NCBI GenBank assembly: GCA_002839315.1
Contig: PGXV01000003.1
Location: 62,001 to 126,000 of the forward strand
DNA length: 64,000 nt
Origin: Spirochaetae bacterium HGW-Spirochaetae-3
GTDB lineage: Bacteria; Spirochaetota; Spirochaetia; Treponematales; UBA12059
Direction: 5' to 3'
In this document: piece after piece, positions 9,095-17,871 of the stretch
Position numbering within the stretch: position 1 is the first letter of the stretch
Layout of the letters: each line of letters starts with the position of its first letter
Made by a program: the position numbers and the translations under genes
The notes under the pieces: generated by a model
Seen by the model: the letters and a program-made list of their open reading frames with translations, nothing else
Database searches by the model: none
Told to the model about the DNA's origin: nothing

Positions 9095-9856
9095 ATGGCG
9101 CCGGGGGGCTTCTTCAGGACCGTCGACGTAGCGCGCGCCGCCGGCGTACACGAGAATACGGTACGGCTCTACGTCGAGTGGGGCTTCCTCGCCGAGCCCG
9201 GACGGGCCCCCAACGGCTACAGGTTATGGACGGTGGACCATATCGACCAGATGCTCTTCGCCAGGCTCGCCATGCACGGTATGTGGCCGGGCCGCCGTAT
9301 CAGGGAATCGGCGCTCGCCCTCGTCCGACGCGCGGCAACGGGCGACCTGGCCGGGGCGGTCGCCGACGCGCGCGTCCATGCGACCCTCGTCGAACAGGAG
9401 ATAGCCAGGGCGGAGAGCGCCGCCGCCTTCCTCGAGCGCTGGGCCGCCGGGAATGCCGACGCCGCGGCTTGCGACGAGTTCTATGGCCCGAGAGAGGCCG
9501 CGGTAGCCGTCGGCGCCACGCCGGGGCAGATAAGGAACTGGGAGCGCAACCGCCTCGTCGCCGTTCCCAAGGACCCCGGGACCGGGTATCGCGTCTACGG
9601 CCCGGATCAGGTCGGACGCCTGCGCGTCGTCAGGTCGCTGCTGCTCGCGGGCTACAGCGTCATGGCCGTGCTACGCATGGCGACCGAGCTGGACCGCGGC
9701 AGAACGACCGGGCTCAAGGACGTCCTCAACACGCCGCGACCTGGCGAGGAGGCGCTGACCGCCTTCGACAGCTGGCTCGCCGCGCTCGCCGAGCAGAAGG
9801 CGCGGGCGGGGCGGCTCGTCGATATGCTCGGTTCGAGGATAGATACCCTCCACTAG
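9095..9856 (+). CDS. MerR-family regulator with two tandem MerR domains
   Basis: A 253-residue protein in which the MerR helix-turn-helix occurs twice: residues ~6-75 (RTVDVARAAGVHENTVRLY, then GYRLWTVDHIDQM) and ~125-200 (REAAVAVGATPGQIRNWERN, then GYRVYGPDQVGRLRVV). A normal MerR has one such domain followed by a dimerisation helix. It is followed 25 bp later by a UvrA-like ABC gene and then by a convergent ABC transporter, a setting in which MerR proteins sense drugs (inference). A perfect inverted repeat lies directly downstream at 9873-9891. Confidence 0.85.
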   Translation: MAPGGFFRTVDVARAAGVHENTVRLYVEWGFLAEPGRAPNGYRLWTVDHIDQMLFARLAMHGMWPGRRIRESALALVRRAATGDLAGAVADARVHATLVEQEIARAESAAAFLERWAAGNADAAACDEFYGPREAAVAVGATPGQIRNWERNRLVAVPKDPGTGYRVYGPDQVGRLRVVRSLLLAGYSVMAVLRMATELDRGRTTGLKDVLNTPRPGEEALTAFDSWLAALAEQKARAGRLVDMLGSRIDTLH

Positions 9857-9872
9857 CGCACCGAGGTTGTAC

Positions 9873-9891
9873 GATGGTTCCATGAACCATC
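9873..9891. promoter_or_regulatory. Perfect 8-bp inverted repeat spanning the UvrA-like start codon
   Basis: GATGGTTC-CAT-GAACCATC is a perfect inverted repeat with a 3-nt spacer, and the start codon ATG at 9882 lies in its centre. It can act as a protein operator or as an mRNA hairpin that hides the initiation codon. Confidence 0.5.
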
Positions 9892-12161
9892 AAGCTATAG
9901 AAGTGCGCGGAGCGCGCACGCACAACCTCAAGGACCTCTCGGTCGACATTCCTAAGGACAGTCTCGTCGTCTTCACGGGACCGAGCGGCTCCGGCAAGAG
10001 CTCCCTCGTGTTCGACACCGTCCACGCGGAAGCCCAACGGCAACTCGTCGAGACGTTCTCTCCCTTCGCGAGGCGCCGGCTTCCTAAGCTGACGCGCCCG
10101 CCGGTAGACGAGATCCGCAACCTGGGCGTTACGATAGTCGTCGACCAGAAGCCCTTGGGCCGGACGCTCAGGAGTACGGTAGGTACCGCGACGGAGATAA
10201 ACGATTACCTGCGGATGCTATACTCGCGTTTCGGGGATCCCTCGCTCGGGCCGTCATTCTACTTTTCTTTCAACAATCCCGCCGGCATGTGCCCCGAGTG
10301 CTCGGGGCTCGGCAAGCGCATCCGCGTCGTCCCGGAGAAATTCTACGATCCGGAACGTTCCATCCGCGACGGCGCGCTCCTGCATCCCGATTACAAGGTC
10401 GGTGGTTTCTTCTGGAGGGAATTCCTCGCGATAGGCCTCTTCGACGCGGACGCCCCGCTCAAGGATTGGGCTCCAGCCGACCTGGAACGCTTCCTGTACA
10501 CGGAGCCGATACCCGTAGAGAAAGCCCACGGGGCCGGCACCACGAGCAAGACCTTCGTCGGTGTCATCCGGCGTCTCGAGAAATACTACGCCAATCGGGC
10601 GGAGGACGAGAAGGACGATGGCGAGAAGGATGCTTACGACTCCTTCCTCGAGTACGGCACATGCCAGAGTTGCGGTGGAACGCGGCTCAACGAGCGAGCC
10701 CTGTCGGCTCGAGTCGGGGACAAGACCATAGCGGAGGCCTGTTCGCTCGAGCTCGACGAGTTTGACGCATTCCTCGATGGGCTCGACCTTCCCGGCGCCG
10801 CTGCCATCATAGGCAAGATGCGGCGTATAGTCTCCAGCCTTGTTGGCATGGGCGCCGGATACGTATCTCTCGACCGCGCCGTATCGACGCTGTCCGGGGG
10901 CGAGTCGCAACGGGTCAAGTTGGCCCGGCGCCTCGACTGCGACCTGTCGGGCCTCGTTTACGCCCTGGACGAGCCCAGCGCCGGACTGCACCCGGCCGAC
11001 GCCGCCCGTGTCATGCCGACGCTGCGCCGCCTGCGGGACTCGGGCAATACGGTGCTCGTCGTCGAGCACGACCTGGCCCTTATAGCCGAGGCCGACTGGG
11101 CCGTGGAGATAGGCCCGCGGGCCGGACGCGACGGCGGGAACCTCGTGTACGCCGGGCCCGCGAGCGGACTCTCCGCCTCCGACGGGCCTACGGCCGCGGC
11201 CATGGCGGCCCGGAGAACAACCGCGGCTTGCGACGCGAGTCGCCGCGCCCGCAGGACCTGGTCCTCGTCCTTTCGCATCGCCGACGCCCGGTCTAACAAC
11301 CTCAAGGGCGTATCGGTCGACATTCCGCTCGGAGTGCTCGTAGGGATATGCGGACCGGCTGGTTCGGGAAAGTCGAGCCTGATACACGGGACGTTCGTAC
11401 CCGCCCATCCCGGCGCCGTCGTAGTCACGCAGGCCGCCATAGGCAGGACGTCGCGGGGAACGCCGGCCAGCTATATCGGCGCGTTCGACTCGATGCGCAA
11501 GGAATTCGCCAAGGCTACCGGCTCGGAGGCCGCGCTCTTCAGCTTCAACTCCAAGGGCGCCTGCACCAAGTGCGACGGCGCTGGCTTCATAGCGATAGAC
11601 ATGAATTTCCTCGACGACGCGCGCTTGGTATGCGACGAGTGCGGCGGTCAGCGCTATCGGCCGGAGGCCCTGGAGAAACGGCTCCGGGGATCGAGCATCG
11701 CAGACGTACTCGCAATGACGGCCGGCGAGGCGGCCGGCCTCTTCAAGGGAAGGAATATACACGGGAAGCTGGCCCTGCTCGAAGATGTGGGTCTCGGCTA
11801 TCTGCCTCTTGGCCAGAGCCTGTCCAGCCTCTCGGGCGGCGAGGCGCAGCGACTGAAGCTAGCGACCGAGCTTGGAGAGGAAGGTAAGATATACGTCCTG
11901 GACGAGCCCACGAACGGGCTACACCCGACGGACGTGACGCGATTGCTCGGGATACTGGATAGGCTCGTGGACGGGGGAAACACGGTCGTGATGATAGAGC
12001 ACGACGTCGACGCCCTGGCGGCTTGCGATTACCTCATAGAGTTGGGGCCTGAGGGCGGAGCCGCGGGAGGCGAGGTGATAGCGAGCGGAAGGCCTGAGGA
12101 TATAGCCCGGGATACGCGGAGCGTAACCGGACCGTACCTCAGGCCCGTCCTCGGCCTTTAG
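9882..12161 (+). CDS. UvrA-like ABC protein (DrrC type)
   Basis: A 759-residue member of the UvrA superfamily, much shorter than the ~940 residues of repair UvrA. It has the UvrA start [18 protein letters not shown], two Walker A motifs (GPSGSGKSS, about residue 32; GPAGSGKSS, about 490), two signatures ([30 protein letters not shown]), two Walker B motifs ([22 protein letters not shown]) and zinc-type cysteine pairs CPEC, CQSC, CTKC and CDEC. Short UvrA paralogues next to MerR regulators and ABC exporters are known from drug self-resistance (DrrC); no uvrB or uvrC is nearby. A TTG at 9867 is an alternative start. Its stop overlaps that of the convergent permease gene. Confidence 0.85.
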   Translation: MNHQAIEVRGARTHNLKDLSVDIPKDSLVVFTGPSGSGKSSLVFDTVHAEAQRQLVETFSPFARRRLPKLTRPPVDEIRNLGVTIVVDQKPLGRTLRSTVGTATEINDYLRMLYSRFGDPSLGPSFYFSFNNPAGMCPECSGLGKRIRVVPEKFYDPERSIRDGALLHPDYKVGGFFWREFLAIGLFDADAPLKDWAPADLERFLYTEPIPVEKAHGAGTTSKTFVGVIRRLEKYYANRAEDEKDDGEKDAYDSFLEYGTCQSCGGTRLNERALSARVGDKTIAEACSLELDEFDAFLDGLDLPGAAAIIGKMRRIVSSLVGMGAGYVSLDRAVSTLSGGESQRVKLARRLDCDLSGLVYALDEPSAGLHPADAARVMPTLRRLRDSGNTVLVVEHDLALIAEADWAVEIGPRAGRDGGNLVYAGPASGLSASDGPTAAAMAARRTTAACDASRRARRTWSSSFRIADARSNNLKGVSVDIPLGVLVGICGPAGSGKSSLIHGTFVPAHPGAVVVTQAAIGRTSRGTPASYIGAFDSMRKEFAKATGSEAALFSFNSKGACTKCDGAGFIAIDMNFLDDARLVCDECGGQRYRPEALEKRLRGSSIADVLAMTAGEAAGLFKGRNIHGKLALLEDVGLGYLPLGQSLSSLSGGEAQRLKLATELGEEGKIYVLDEPTNGLHPTDVTRLLGILDRLVDGGNTVVMIEHDVDALAACDYLIELGPEGGAAGGEVIASGRPEDIARDTRSVTGPYLRPVLGL

Positions 12162-12919
12162 TTAAGGACCTTCCTCACCGACATCGCCGCGAGCGCGGTC
12201 CCGCCGAGCCCGGCCGCGCCCGCTATCGCGAACGCGATCGGCACGGCTCCCGGATCGCCCAGGCCCGAGACCAGGACCCGCATGGCCTCCATCAGGTAGC
12301 TGAGCGGGTTCCACGCGGAGACGACCTGAAGCCAGCGTGCGCCCATCAGCTCGCGCGGGACGAAGGTAGGCGCCAGGAACAGCAGCATGAAGACCGCCGA
12401 CCCTATCGTGCCGGCCAGCTCGACCTTGCCCGTGCGCATCACCGCGGCCGCCGAAGCCGCCGATACGCCGCCGCCGAACAGCGTCGCGAGGGCGGCCGTT
12501 CCGAGCACGCCCCGTAGCCCTCCGGTCAGCGGCGCCCCGAGCAGCGCGCCGAGGCCGAGCACGGCTATCGAAGAAGCGAATATGCCCGCGGCGTCGGCCA
12601 GGATCGCCGCGATAACAAACGCCGACCTCGGGACGGGCGCCAGCGCTAGCCTCTGGAAGTACCCGGAGACTATATCGCGGCTCAACGCCTGGGCCGAGCC
12701 GGCCGAGGACGCGAACAGCAGCGATACCACGCCCATCGGTAAGAGGAACGCCATGTACCCCGCCCCGCCGAATTCCGGCAGGAAGCCGATGCCGCCTATC
12801 GCGGCGTCGTAGACGAACAGGAAAAAGGCGCTCATGCCCAGGCCGGACAGGAGCGGCGCCGGATTGGATACGAGCCGCTTGAGCGCGCGGCCTATGATCA
12901 ATAGCCCGGGATTACGCAT
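12158..12919 (-). CDS. ABC-2 type transporter permease (DrrB-like)
   Basis: A 253-residue integral membrane protein with about six predicted segments (GLGMSAFFLFVYDA, YMAFLLPMGVVSLLFA, AAGIFASSIAVLGLGALLG, IGSAVFMLLFLAPTF, AFAIAGAAGLGG) and the ABC-2 family loop after the first helices. The segment VSAWNPLSYLMEAMR is characteristic of DrrB-like permeases. ATG 12919 is used because it overlaps the ATPase stop by 8 bp, giving coupling; an in-frame ATG at 12964 lies inside the ATPase gene. With the ATPase it forms a drug or lipid exporter (inference). Confidence 0.85.
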   Translation of the reverse strand: MRNPGLLIIGRALKRLVSNPAPLLSGLGMSAFFLFVYDAAIGGIGFLPEFGGAGYMAFLLPMGVVSLLFASSAGSAQALSRDIVSGYFQRLALAPVPRSAFVIAAILADAAGIFASSIAVLGLGALLGAPLTGGLRGVLGTAALATLFGGGVSAASAAAVMRTGKVELAGTIGSAVFMLLFLAPTFVPRELMGARWLQVVSAWNPLSYLMEAMRVLVSGLGDPGAVPIAFAIAGAAGLGGTALAAMSVRKVLN

Positions 12920-13694
12920 CGACGGTCTCCTTGGCGGTTTCCGCGGCCGCGCGGCGGGATTCAACGAAATTGAGGTAGCCTGCTTCGAGGTCGCCGCCGG
13001 GCCCGGAATGAGCCTCGGCGAAGCCCGATACCGTGCCCCGGTACGCGACGAGGCCGGCGTCGAGCACGGCGAGCTCGTCTCCGTGCTTCTCCGCCTCTTC
13101 CAGGTACTGGGTCGTGAAGAATACGCACACGCCTTCCTCGGCGTTGAGCCTGCGCATCTCGGTCCAGAACGCCGCCCGGCTCTCGGGGTCCATCCCGACC
13201 GTCGGCTCGTCCAGGAAGAGCACGCGCGGACGATGGACGAGGGCCAGCGCCACGTGCAGGCGCCGCTTGTTGCCGCCTGACAGCTCCCCGGCCTTGCGGT
13301 CCGCGACCGGTCCCAGCCCGAACCGGCCGACGAGCTCCTCGACCCGTTCCGCCGATCGCGCCGCGTCGAGGCCGTACAGGCGGCCCTGGAACTCGAGCTG
13401 CCTGCGCACGCGCTCCGACGGGTCGATCTGCGTATCCTGCAGCGCCACGCCGATAAGGGCGCGGACGGCCTGCGAGCCGCCCGACAGCGGCCGGCCGGCT
13501 ATCGACGCGCTACCCGAGTCGGCCCTGGAAAGCGTACATAGGATGCGAACGAGCGTCGACTTGCCCGCGCCGTTGGCGCCGAGCAACGCGAAGCGGCACG
13601 CCTCGGGGACGTCGAGATCGACGCCCGCGAGCGCCCGGGGCCCCTTGCGGTAAGTCCGCGCAAGCCCCCGCGCCTCGATGATGTTTCCTGACAT
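12912..13694 (-). CDS. ABC transporter ATP-binding protein (DrrA-like)
   Basis: A 260-residue ATPase: Walker A LLGANGAGKSTLVRIL (about residue 33), signature LSGGNKRRLHVALAL, Walker B VLFLDEPTVGMDP, and a switch segment FFTTQYLEEAEKHGDELAVLD in which the usual switch histidine is a glutamine (TTQ rather than TTH), a feature seen in many DrrA-type proteins. AGGAGG lies 6 nt upstream of the ATG but inside a strong hairpin (13697-13726). It is the first gene of a two-gene operon convergent with the UvrA-like gene. Confidence 0.92.
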   Translation of the reverse strand: MSGNIIEARGLARTYRKGPRALAGVDLDVPEACRFALLGANGAGKSTLVRILCTLSRADSGSASIAGRPLSGGSQAVRALIGVALQDTQIDPSERVRRQLEFQGRLYGLDAARSAERVEELVGRFGLGPVADRKAGELSGGNKRRLHVALALVHRPRVLFLDEPTVGMDPESRAAFWTEMRRLNAEEGVCVFFTTQYLEEAEKHGDELAVLDAGLVAYRGTVSGFAEAHSGPGGDLEAGYLNFVESRRAAAETAKETVDA

Positions 13695-13696
13695 AA

Positions 13697-13726
13697 GTAT
13701 CCTCCTGGTATTCCAGGAGAGGATAC
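13697..13726 (-). promoter_or_regulatory. Hairpin masking the Shine-Dalgarno site of the ABC ATPase gene
   Basis: On the minus strand the arms GTATCCTCTCCTGG and CCAGGAGGATAC pair over 12 bp with a 2-nt bulge and a 4-nt loop. The 3' arm contains AGGAGG, the ribosome binding site of the gene starting at 13694. It could also be a dyad operator. Confidence 0.55.
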
Positions 13727-13749
13727 GGAATGCGCCGGGGGGCGGTGCA

Positions 13750-14601
13750 CTAGTGGAGGGTTCCTTTTTTCGCGGTCGCGTTGGCGAGCTTCTCCGATAG
13801 CCGCTCCAGGTCCCTGGCGCCGAGCCCGGCGTCGCCGCCTTCGAGCAGTGTCTTGACCGCCGCGGCCTCGTCCGACGACAAGCGCACGCCGCCGAGCGTA
13901 TTCCGCTCGAAGCTGGCGCACGCGAGGGGGCAGACCCTCTTCGCGATATCGAAGAGGACGGCCGCGTAGTCGCGTATCTCCCGCTGCGCGTGGGCGTCCA
14001 TCCGTAGCGCCAGGAAGCGGAACAGGTTGTGCAGGTCTATCTGCCAATACCATTCGGTGTACATCGACAGCGGCAGGTTGACCCGCGCCAGCTCCCTGGC
14101 CAGGCCGGAGTCGACGAGGGCCATGTACGACGCGTACGCCGCGCGCTGGCCGGCCTCGAGCAGCCCGATAGCCTCGGCGGCCTCGGCCGGAGGCAGGGGC
14201 TCGGACTCGCGACCCTGCTTGTTGTCGGCGCTCTGCCTGGCCAGCGCGTCGGGCGCCGGCAGCCAGAACTCGTCCTTCATGACCGAGTAGCGCCCCGATA
14301 TCTCGTTCACCCTCGCGGTGCGGTGGCGTATCCACTGACGCGCGACGAAGATGGGCATCTTGATATGGAAGGTCAGCACCACCTGCTCGAAGGGCGAGGT
14401 ATGCTCGTTACGTAGCAGGTAATCGATAAGGCCGGCGTCCTCGCGCACGGTCTTCGTGCCGTCGCCGTACGAGACCCGCGCGGCCTGCACTATCCTCGAG
14501 TCGCCCCCGAGATAATCGACGAGGCGTATGAAGCCCTTATCGTGAACCCTGAATTCCTCGTCTAGTACGGCCTCCGCGTCGGGAACGATACAATGCGCCA
14601 T
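13750..14601 (-). CDS. thyX: Flavin-dependent thymidylate synthase
   Basis: Methylates dUMP to dTMP using methylenetetrahydrofolate and FAD/NADPH. The 283-residue protein carries the ThyX signature RHRTARVNEISGRYS (about residue 91; consensus RHR followed by S seven residues on), preceded by HTSPFEQVVLTFHIKMPIFVARQW, and the C-terminal RMDAHAQREIRDYA with the dUMP-binding arginine. Length is within the family range. It is divergent from the UPF0158-GNAT gene with 111 bp between. The ATG is at 14601; no strong ribosome binding site is visible. Confidence 0.95.
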   Translation of the reverse strand: MAHCIVPDAEAVLDEEFRVHDKGFIRLVDYLGGDSRIVQAARVSYGDGTKTVREDAGLIDYLLRNEHTSPFEQVVLTFHIKMPIFVARQWIRHRTARVNEISGRYSVMKDEFWLPAPDALARQSADNKQGRESEPLPPAEAAEAIGLLEAGQRAAYASYMALVDSGLARELARVNLPLSMYTEWYWQIDLHNLFRFLALRMDAHAQREIRDYAAVLFDIAKRVCPLACASFERNTLGGVRLSSDEAAAVKTLLEGGDAGLGARDLERLSEKLANATAKKGTLH

Positions 14602-14712
14602 GTGCTATCCTTTCCGATACGGATATCGGCTCGCTGCGTGCTCTCTTCGGTGTATACTACTCCGCGACGGCGAGCCGGAGCAAGCCGCGCCCGTAAGCGG
14701 GAGGAGCGCGAG

Positions 14713-15627
14713 ATGTTCGAACTGGACGATGCGATCGTAGAGGAATTACTGTTCGCCATGGAGAACCAGGCGCTGGATTACATGATAGCCGCGGAAACAG
14801 GGGCTATCGCCATAATGGACGATGACGCCCTCGACAGCGAGTTCGACTCGCTGGAAAAGGGCGAGGACCTGCTCGCCCCCCCGACCTGGACGAGCGCGGA
14901 CGGGTTCTCGCTCATGGATTCGTTCGCCGCCGGCGTGGGCGATCCCGTCGCCAGGAACAGCCTCTCGGCGGCCCTTTCCAGGGGCCGAGGCGTATTCAAG
15001 GCCTTCAAGAAGGCGCTCGAGGAGTACGAGGACATAGAGCGCCGCTGGTTCGACTACAAGCATAACGCCATGGCCAAGCGCGTCGCCGACTGGTACGACC
15101 AGGCCCGCGTCGCTCGTGGCCTGGAACGCATGGGCCCCGAACCGGACGAGGCCGACGACCTCCTGTTAGACGACTTCTCGTTCCGCGTCGTCGGGCGCGA
15201 AGCCTGGCCGGAATGCCTGCCGCTATTCAGGCGCGGCCTCGACGAGGCCCTCTCCTCGTTCCCCGAACCGCTCGTCGAATACGAGTACACGGCGATAGAG
15301 CGGGAGATATCGGAAGGCGGCCGCGAGGGGCTGGTACTGTCGATAGCCGAAGCCGTCGGAGGCGCCATCGCGGGTATAGCCGCCGCGCGCAAGGTATTCG
15401 TCGCCGACAGCTCGTTCGGCAAGCTCGCGTACCTCTACGTCGCGCCGGAGCACCGGCGGATGGGACTCGGGCGCCGCTTGGCCGAGATGGCCCGAGAGCG
15501 GCTCGCCAAGGACGGCATCCCGCGCTTCGTCGTCGACATGCCCTTCGTCCCGATAGGATTCGGCACGTCGATGACTTCTTTCGGTTATGAACCCTTCGGA
15601 ACCCGGTACATCAAGACGAGCGACTAG
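14713..15627 (+). CDS. UPF0158 - GNAT acetyltransferase fusion protein
   Basis: A 304-residue protein with two parts. Residues 1-150 match the UPF0158 pattern: short acidic N-terminus, then PPTWTSADGFSLMDSFA, GRGVFKAFKKALEEYEDIE and WFDYKHNAMAKRVADWYD. Residues ~155-304 are a GNAT acetyltransferase with the acetyl-CoA loop LYVAPEHRRMGLGRRLAEMA and a C-terminal GYEPFGTRY. UPF0158 proteins usually stand alone, so the fusion suggests that the UPF0158 part presents or regulates a substrate (inference). Start at 14713 has GAGGAG 6-7 nt upstream; an in-frame ATG at 14593 would extend over the thyX leader. Confidence 0.8.
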   Translation: MFELDDAIVEELLFAMENQALDYMIAAETGAIAIMDDDALDSEFDSLEKGEDLLAPPTWTSADGFSLMDSFAAGVGDPVARNSLSAALSRGRGVFKAFKKALEEYEDIERRWFDYKHNAMAKRVADWYDQARVARGLERMGPEPDEADDLLLDDFSFRVVGREAWPECLPLFRRGLDEALSSFPEPLVEYEYTAIEREISEGGREGLVLSIAEAVGGAIAGIAAARKVFVADSSFGKLAYLYVAPEHRRMGLGRRLAEMARERLAKDGIPRFVVDMPFVPIGFGTSMTSFGYEPFGTRYIKTSD

Positions 15628-15945
15628 CTAGTCGCGCGGGGAGCCGTACCAGCCGAACTCGCCCAGGTCTACCCTCCCGCCCTCGTCGACCCGGACGCCT
15701 TCCGCCTCCAGCGCCGCGCGCTGTTCCTCGAGGCCGGCACCCGGGCTCAGCGCTATGCCGCCGTCCGCCCTCACTATCCGCCACCAAGGCAGGCCATCCG
15801 AAGCCGAGCTCGAGTGCAGGATGCGCGCCACCGTGCGGGCGCCGTTGGGTATCCCCGCTATCGTCGCCACTCCGCCGTAACTCGTTACCCTGCCGCGCGG
15901 AACTCGTAGCAACACGGCCTTGATCCGATCGCCTGTAGATTCCAT
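15628..15945 (-). CDS. Alkyltransferase-like (ATL) DNA-binding protein
   Basis: A 105-residue protein with the DNA-binding domain of O6-alkylguanine-DNA alkyltransferase: VPRGRVTSYGGVATIAG (recognition helix region) and ARTVARIL with the finger arginine. At the active site the PCHR motif is replaced by PWWRIV, so the alkyl-accepting cysteine is missing. ATL proteins bind alkylated guanine and hand the lesion to nucleotide excision repair. ATG 15945 gives the usual family length; an ATG at 15978 is possible and neither has a clear ribosome binding site. Its stop codon abuts that of the convergent GNAT gene within a 16-bp perfect palindrome. Confidence 0.88.
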   Translation of the reverse strand: MESTGDRIKAVLLRVPRGRVTSYGGVATIAGIPNGARTVARILHSSSASDGLPWWRIVRADGGIALSPGAGLEEQRAALEAEGVRVDEGGRVDLGEFGWYGSPRD

Positions 15946-16006
15946 ACTTAACGATAGCACGATAATCCGTACCGGCAAACCGGATCATCGGATGGAACAC
16001 CGACGC

Positions 16007-16036
16007 TTGACATTATGACGCAATATGTCGAATCAT
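16007..16036 (+). promoter_or_regulatory. Likely sigma-70 promoter for fabD
   Basis: TTGACA (16007-16012), 18-nt spacer, AATCAT (16031-16036). A perfect -35 with a weaker -10. Confidence 0.45.
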
Positions 16037-16099
16037 AGGACTTCACTTAATACCTGAACCCGGAACGCCTCTCGGCGCTCCGGAAGGAGCGTAGAAGCC

Positions 16100-17020
16100 A
16101 TGAAGACCTGCATACTTTTCCCCGGCCAGGGCGCCCAGAGCATCGGGATGGGAAAGGACCTGTACGATGCGGACCGCGACGTCCGAGGCCTGTTCGAAGA
16201 GGCCTCCGACATAAGCGGATCGGACCTCGCGGCGCTTATATTCTCCGGTAGCGAGGACGACCTCAAGCAGACGCGCAACGCCCAGCTGGCCATCGCGCTC
16301 ATCGACTCGGCGGCCTCGCTGGCGTTGCGGAAGCGCGGCGTCAGGGCTGACGGCGCGGCGGGCTTCAGCCTCGGGGAATGGGCCGCGCTCGCCGAGGCCC
16401 GCGTCGTGACCTTCGGCGAGATGATACGGCTCGTCGCAGAGCGGGGCAGGCTGATGGACGAGGCCGGCCGCCGCTCGGGGGGCTCGTCGATGAGCGCCGT
16501 ACTGGGCCTCCAACCGGCCGCGATAGAGGCTGCGCTGGAATCGGCCGGGATCGAGGACGCGTGGATAGCCAACTACAACGCTCCGGGCCAGTCGGTGCTC
16601 TCCGGCACGGAATCCGGGCTGGCCGCGGCGGAGGACGCGGTCAAGGCGGCGGGAGCCAAGCGCGCGATACGGCTCAAGGTCTCGGGCGCGTTCCATTCGC
16701 CTATCATGCGTTACGCTTACGACGGATTCAAGGAATTGCTGACCGACGTCGCGTTCGCGGATCCCGCGATAGCGTTCTACTCGAACGTAACCGGCGCCAG
16801 GGTCGCTACGGGCGCCGAGCTCCGCAGCCTGGCGGCGGAGCAGATTATCAGCCCCGTCCGCTGGATAGACGAGGAGAAAGCGATACTCGATGACGGCTAC
16901 GATCGCCTGCTCGAGGCGGGGCCGGGGACCGTATTGGCGGGTCTCTGGAAATCGGCGGGGCTGGAACCCGCCGTCGTACCGGCCGGCAAGGTCGAACAGA
17001 TAGAAGCCGTATCGGCATAA
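16100..17020 (+). CDS. fabD: Malonyl-CoA:ACP transacylase
   Basis: Transfers malonate from CoA to acyl carrier protein to start fatty acid elongation. The 306-residue protein has the start ILFPGQGAQSIGMGKDL, the nucleophilic serine in AGFSLGEWAAL (about residue 89), the arginine in AERGRLMDEAG and the histidine in GAFHSPIM (about residue 199). GGAAGGAG precedes the ATG. fabG follows after 12 bp. No acpP or fabF follows, so the fab genes are only partly clustered. Confidence 0.95.
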   Translation: MKTCILFPGQGAQSIGMGKDLYDADRDVRGLFEEASDISGSDLAALIFSGSEDDLKQTRNAQLAIALIDSAASLALRKRGVRADGAAGFSLGEWAALAEARVVTFGEMIRLVAERGRLMDEAGRRSGGSSMSAVLGLQPAAIEAALESAGIEDAWIANYNAPGQSVLSGTESGLAAAEDAVKAAGAKRAIRLKVSGAFHSPIMRYAYDGFKELLTDVAFADPAIAFYSNVTGARVATGAELRSLAAEQIISPVRWIDEEKAILDDGYDRLLEAGPGTVLAGLWKSAGLEPAVVPAGKVEQIEAVSA

Positions 17021-17032
17021 GGGAGCGCGACC

Positions 17033-17782
17033 ATGGGATCAGCATTACTGGACGGAAAGAACTGCGTCGTTACCGGCGGCTCCAAGGGTATTGGGCTCGC
17101 CATCGTGGAGGCCTTCGTCGCCGAAGGCGCGTCGGTAGAGTATTTCTCGCGCTCGAGGGCGGCCGAGCACGACGCGATCGCCGCGGCGGCCGCCGCGAAC
17201 GGCAGGGAACTGCTATGGACCGCGTGCGACGTATCGGACGCAGCCGCGCTCGAGGCGGCCGTCGAAGCCTCGATAGCGCGCGGCCCCATCGACGTCGCCG
17301 TCAATAACGCCGGCGTTACCCGCGACGGGCTCGTCTTCAGGATGTCCCTCGACGACTGGCGCGCCGTCGTCGACACCAACCTGACGAGCGCGTTCATCGT
17401 CTCCAGGGCCGTTGCCAGGACGATGATAAAGCGGCGCTCGGGCAGCGTCATAAACGTCGCCAGCGTCGTCGGCATCACCGGCAACGGGGGGCAGACCAAC
17501 TACGCGGCCAGCAAGGCCGGCCTCATAGGCTTCACGAAGAGCCTCGCCAAGGAAGTCGCCAGCCGCGGCGTCCGCGTCAACGCCATAGCGCCGGGATTCA
17601 TCGATACCGCGATGACCGAGGCTATCCCCGCCGAGGCGAAGGCCAGGCTGCTCGCCCAGATCCCGCTCGGCCGCGCCGGCTCGGCCGCCGAGGTCGCCTC
17701 GGTGGCGCTGTTCCTGGCGTCCGGCATGTCTTCCTACGTATCCGGCGAGGTGATCAAGATAGACGGCGGCATGGCTATGTGA
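17033..17782 (+). CDS. fabG: 3-oxoacyl-ACP reductase
   Basis: NADPH-dependent reduction of 3-ketoacyl-ACP. A classical short-chain dehydrogenase of 249 residues: VTGGSKGIGLAIVEAF cofactor loop, NNAGVTRDGL, catalytic Ser/Tyr/Lys in INVASVVGITGNGGQTNYAASKAG (read as separate motifs), and the C-terminal VSGEVIKIDGGMAM. The motif NNAGVTRDGL and the end IDGGMAM favour FabG over other SDRs, and it is paired with fabD. Its isoleucines use 9 ATC, 6 ATA and 1 ATT by direct count. Confidence 0.93.
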   Translation: MGSALLDGKNCVVTGGSKGIGLAIVEAFVAEGASVEYFSRSRAAEHDAIAAAAAANGRELLWTACDVSDAAALEAAVEASIARGPIDVAVNNAGVTRDGLVFRMSLDDWRAVVDTNLTSAFIVSRAVARTMIKRRSGSVINVASVVGITGNGGQTNYAASKAGLIGFTKSLAKEVASRGVRVNAIAPGFIDTAMTEAIPAEAKARLLAQIPLGRAGSAAEVASVALFLASGMSSYVSGEVIKIDGGMAM

Positions 17783-17871
17783 TCGCGCGTATCCTCGTCG
17801 ACGATATCGTGCCTTTTCACGAAGGAACGCTTATACTGTAGGCTCTGCATACGATATCGCCGGAGGTCCGC

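Noticed and set aside
9867-9881. TTG start for the UvrA-like protein at 9867
   Set aside because: It would add five residues without family support, and the GAGG sequence directly abuts the TTG, leaving no spacing.
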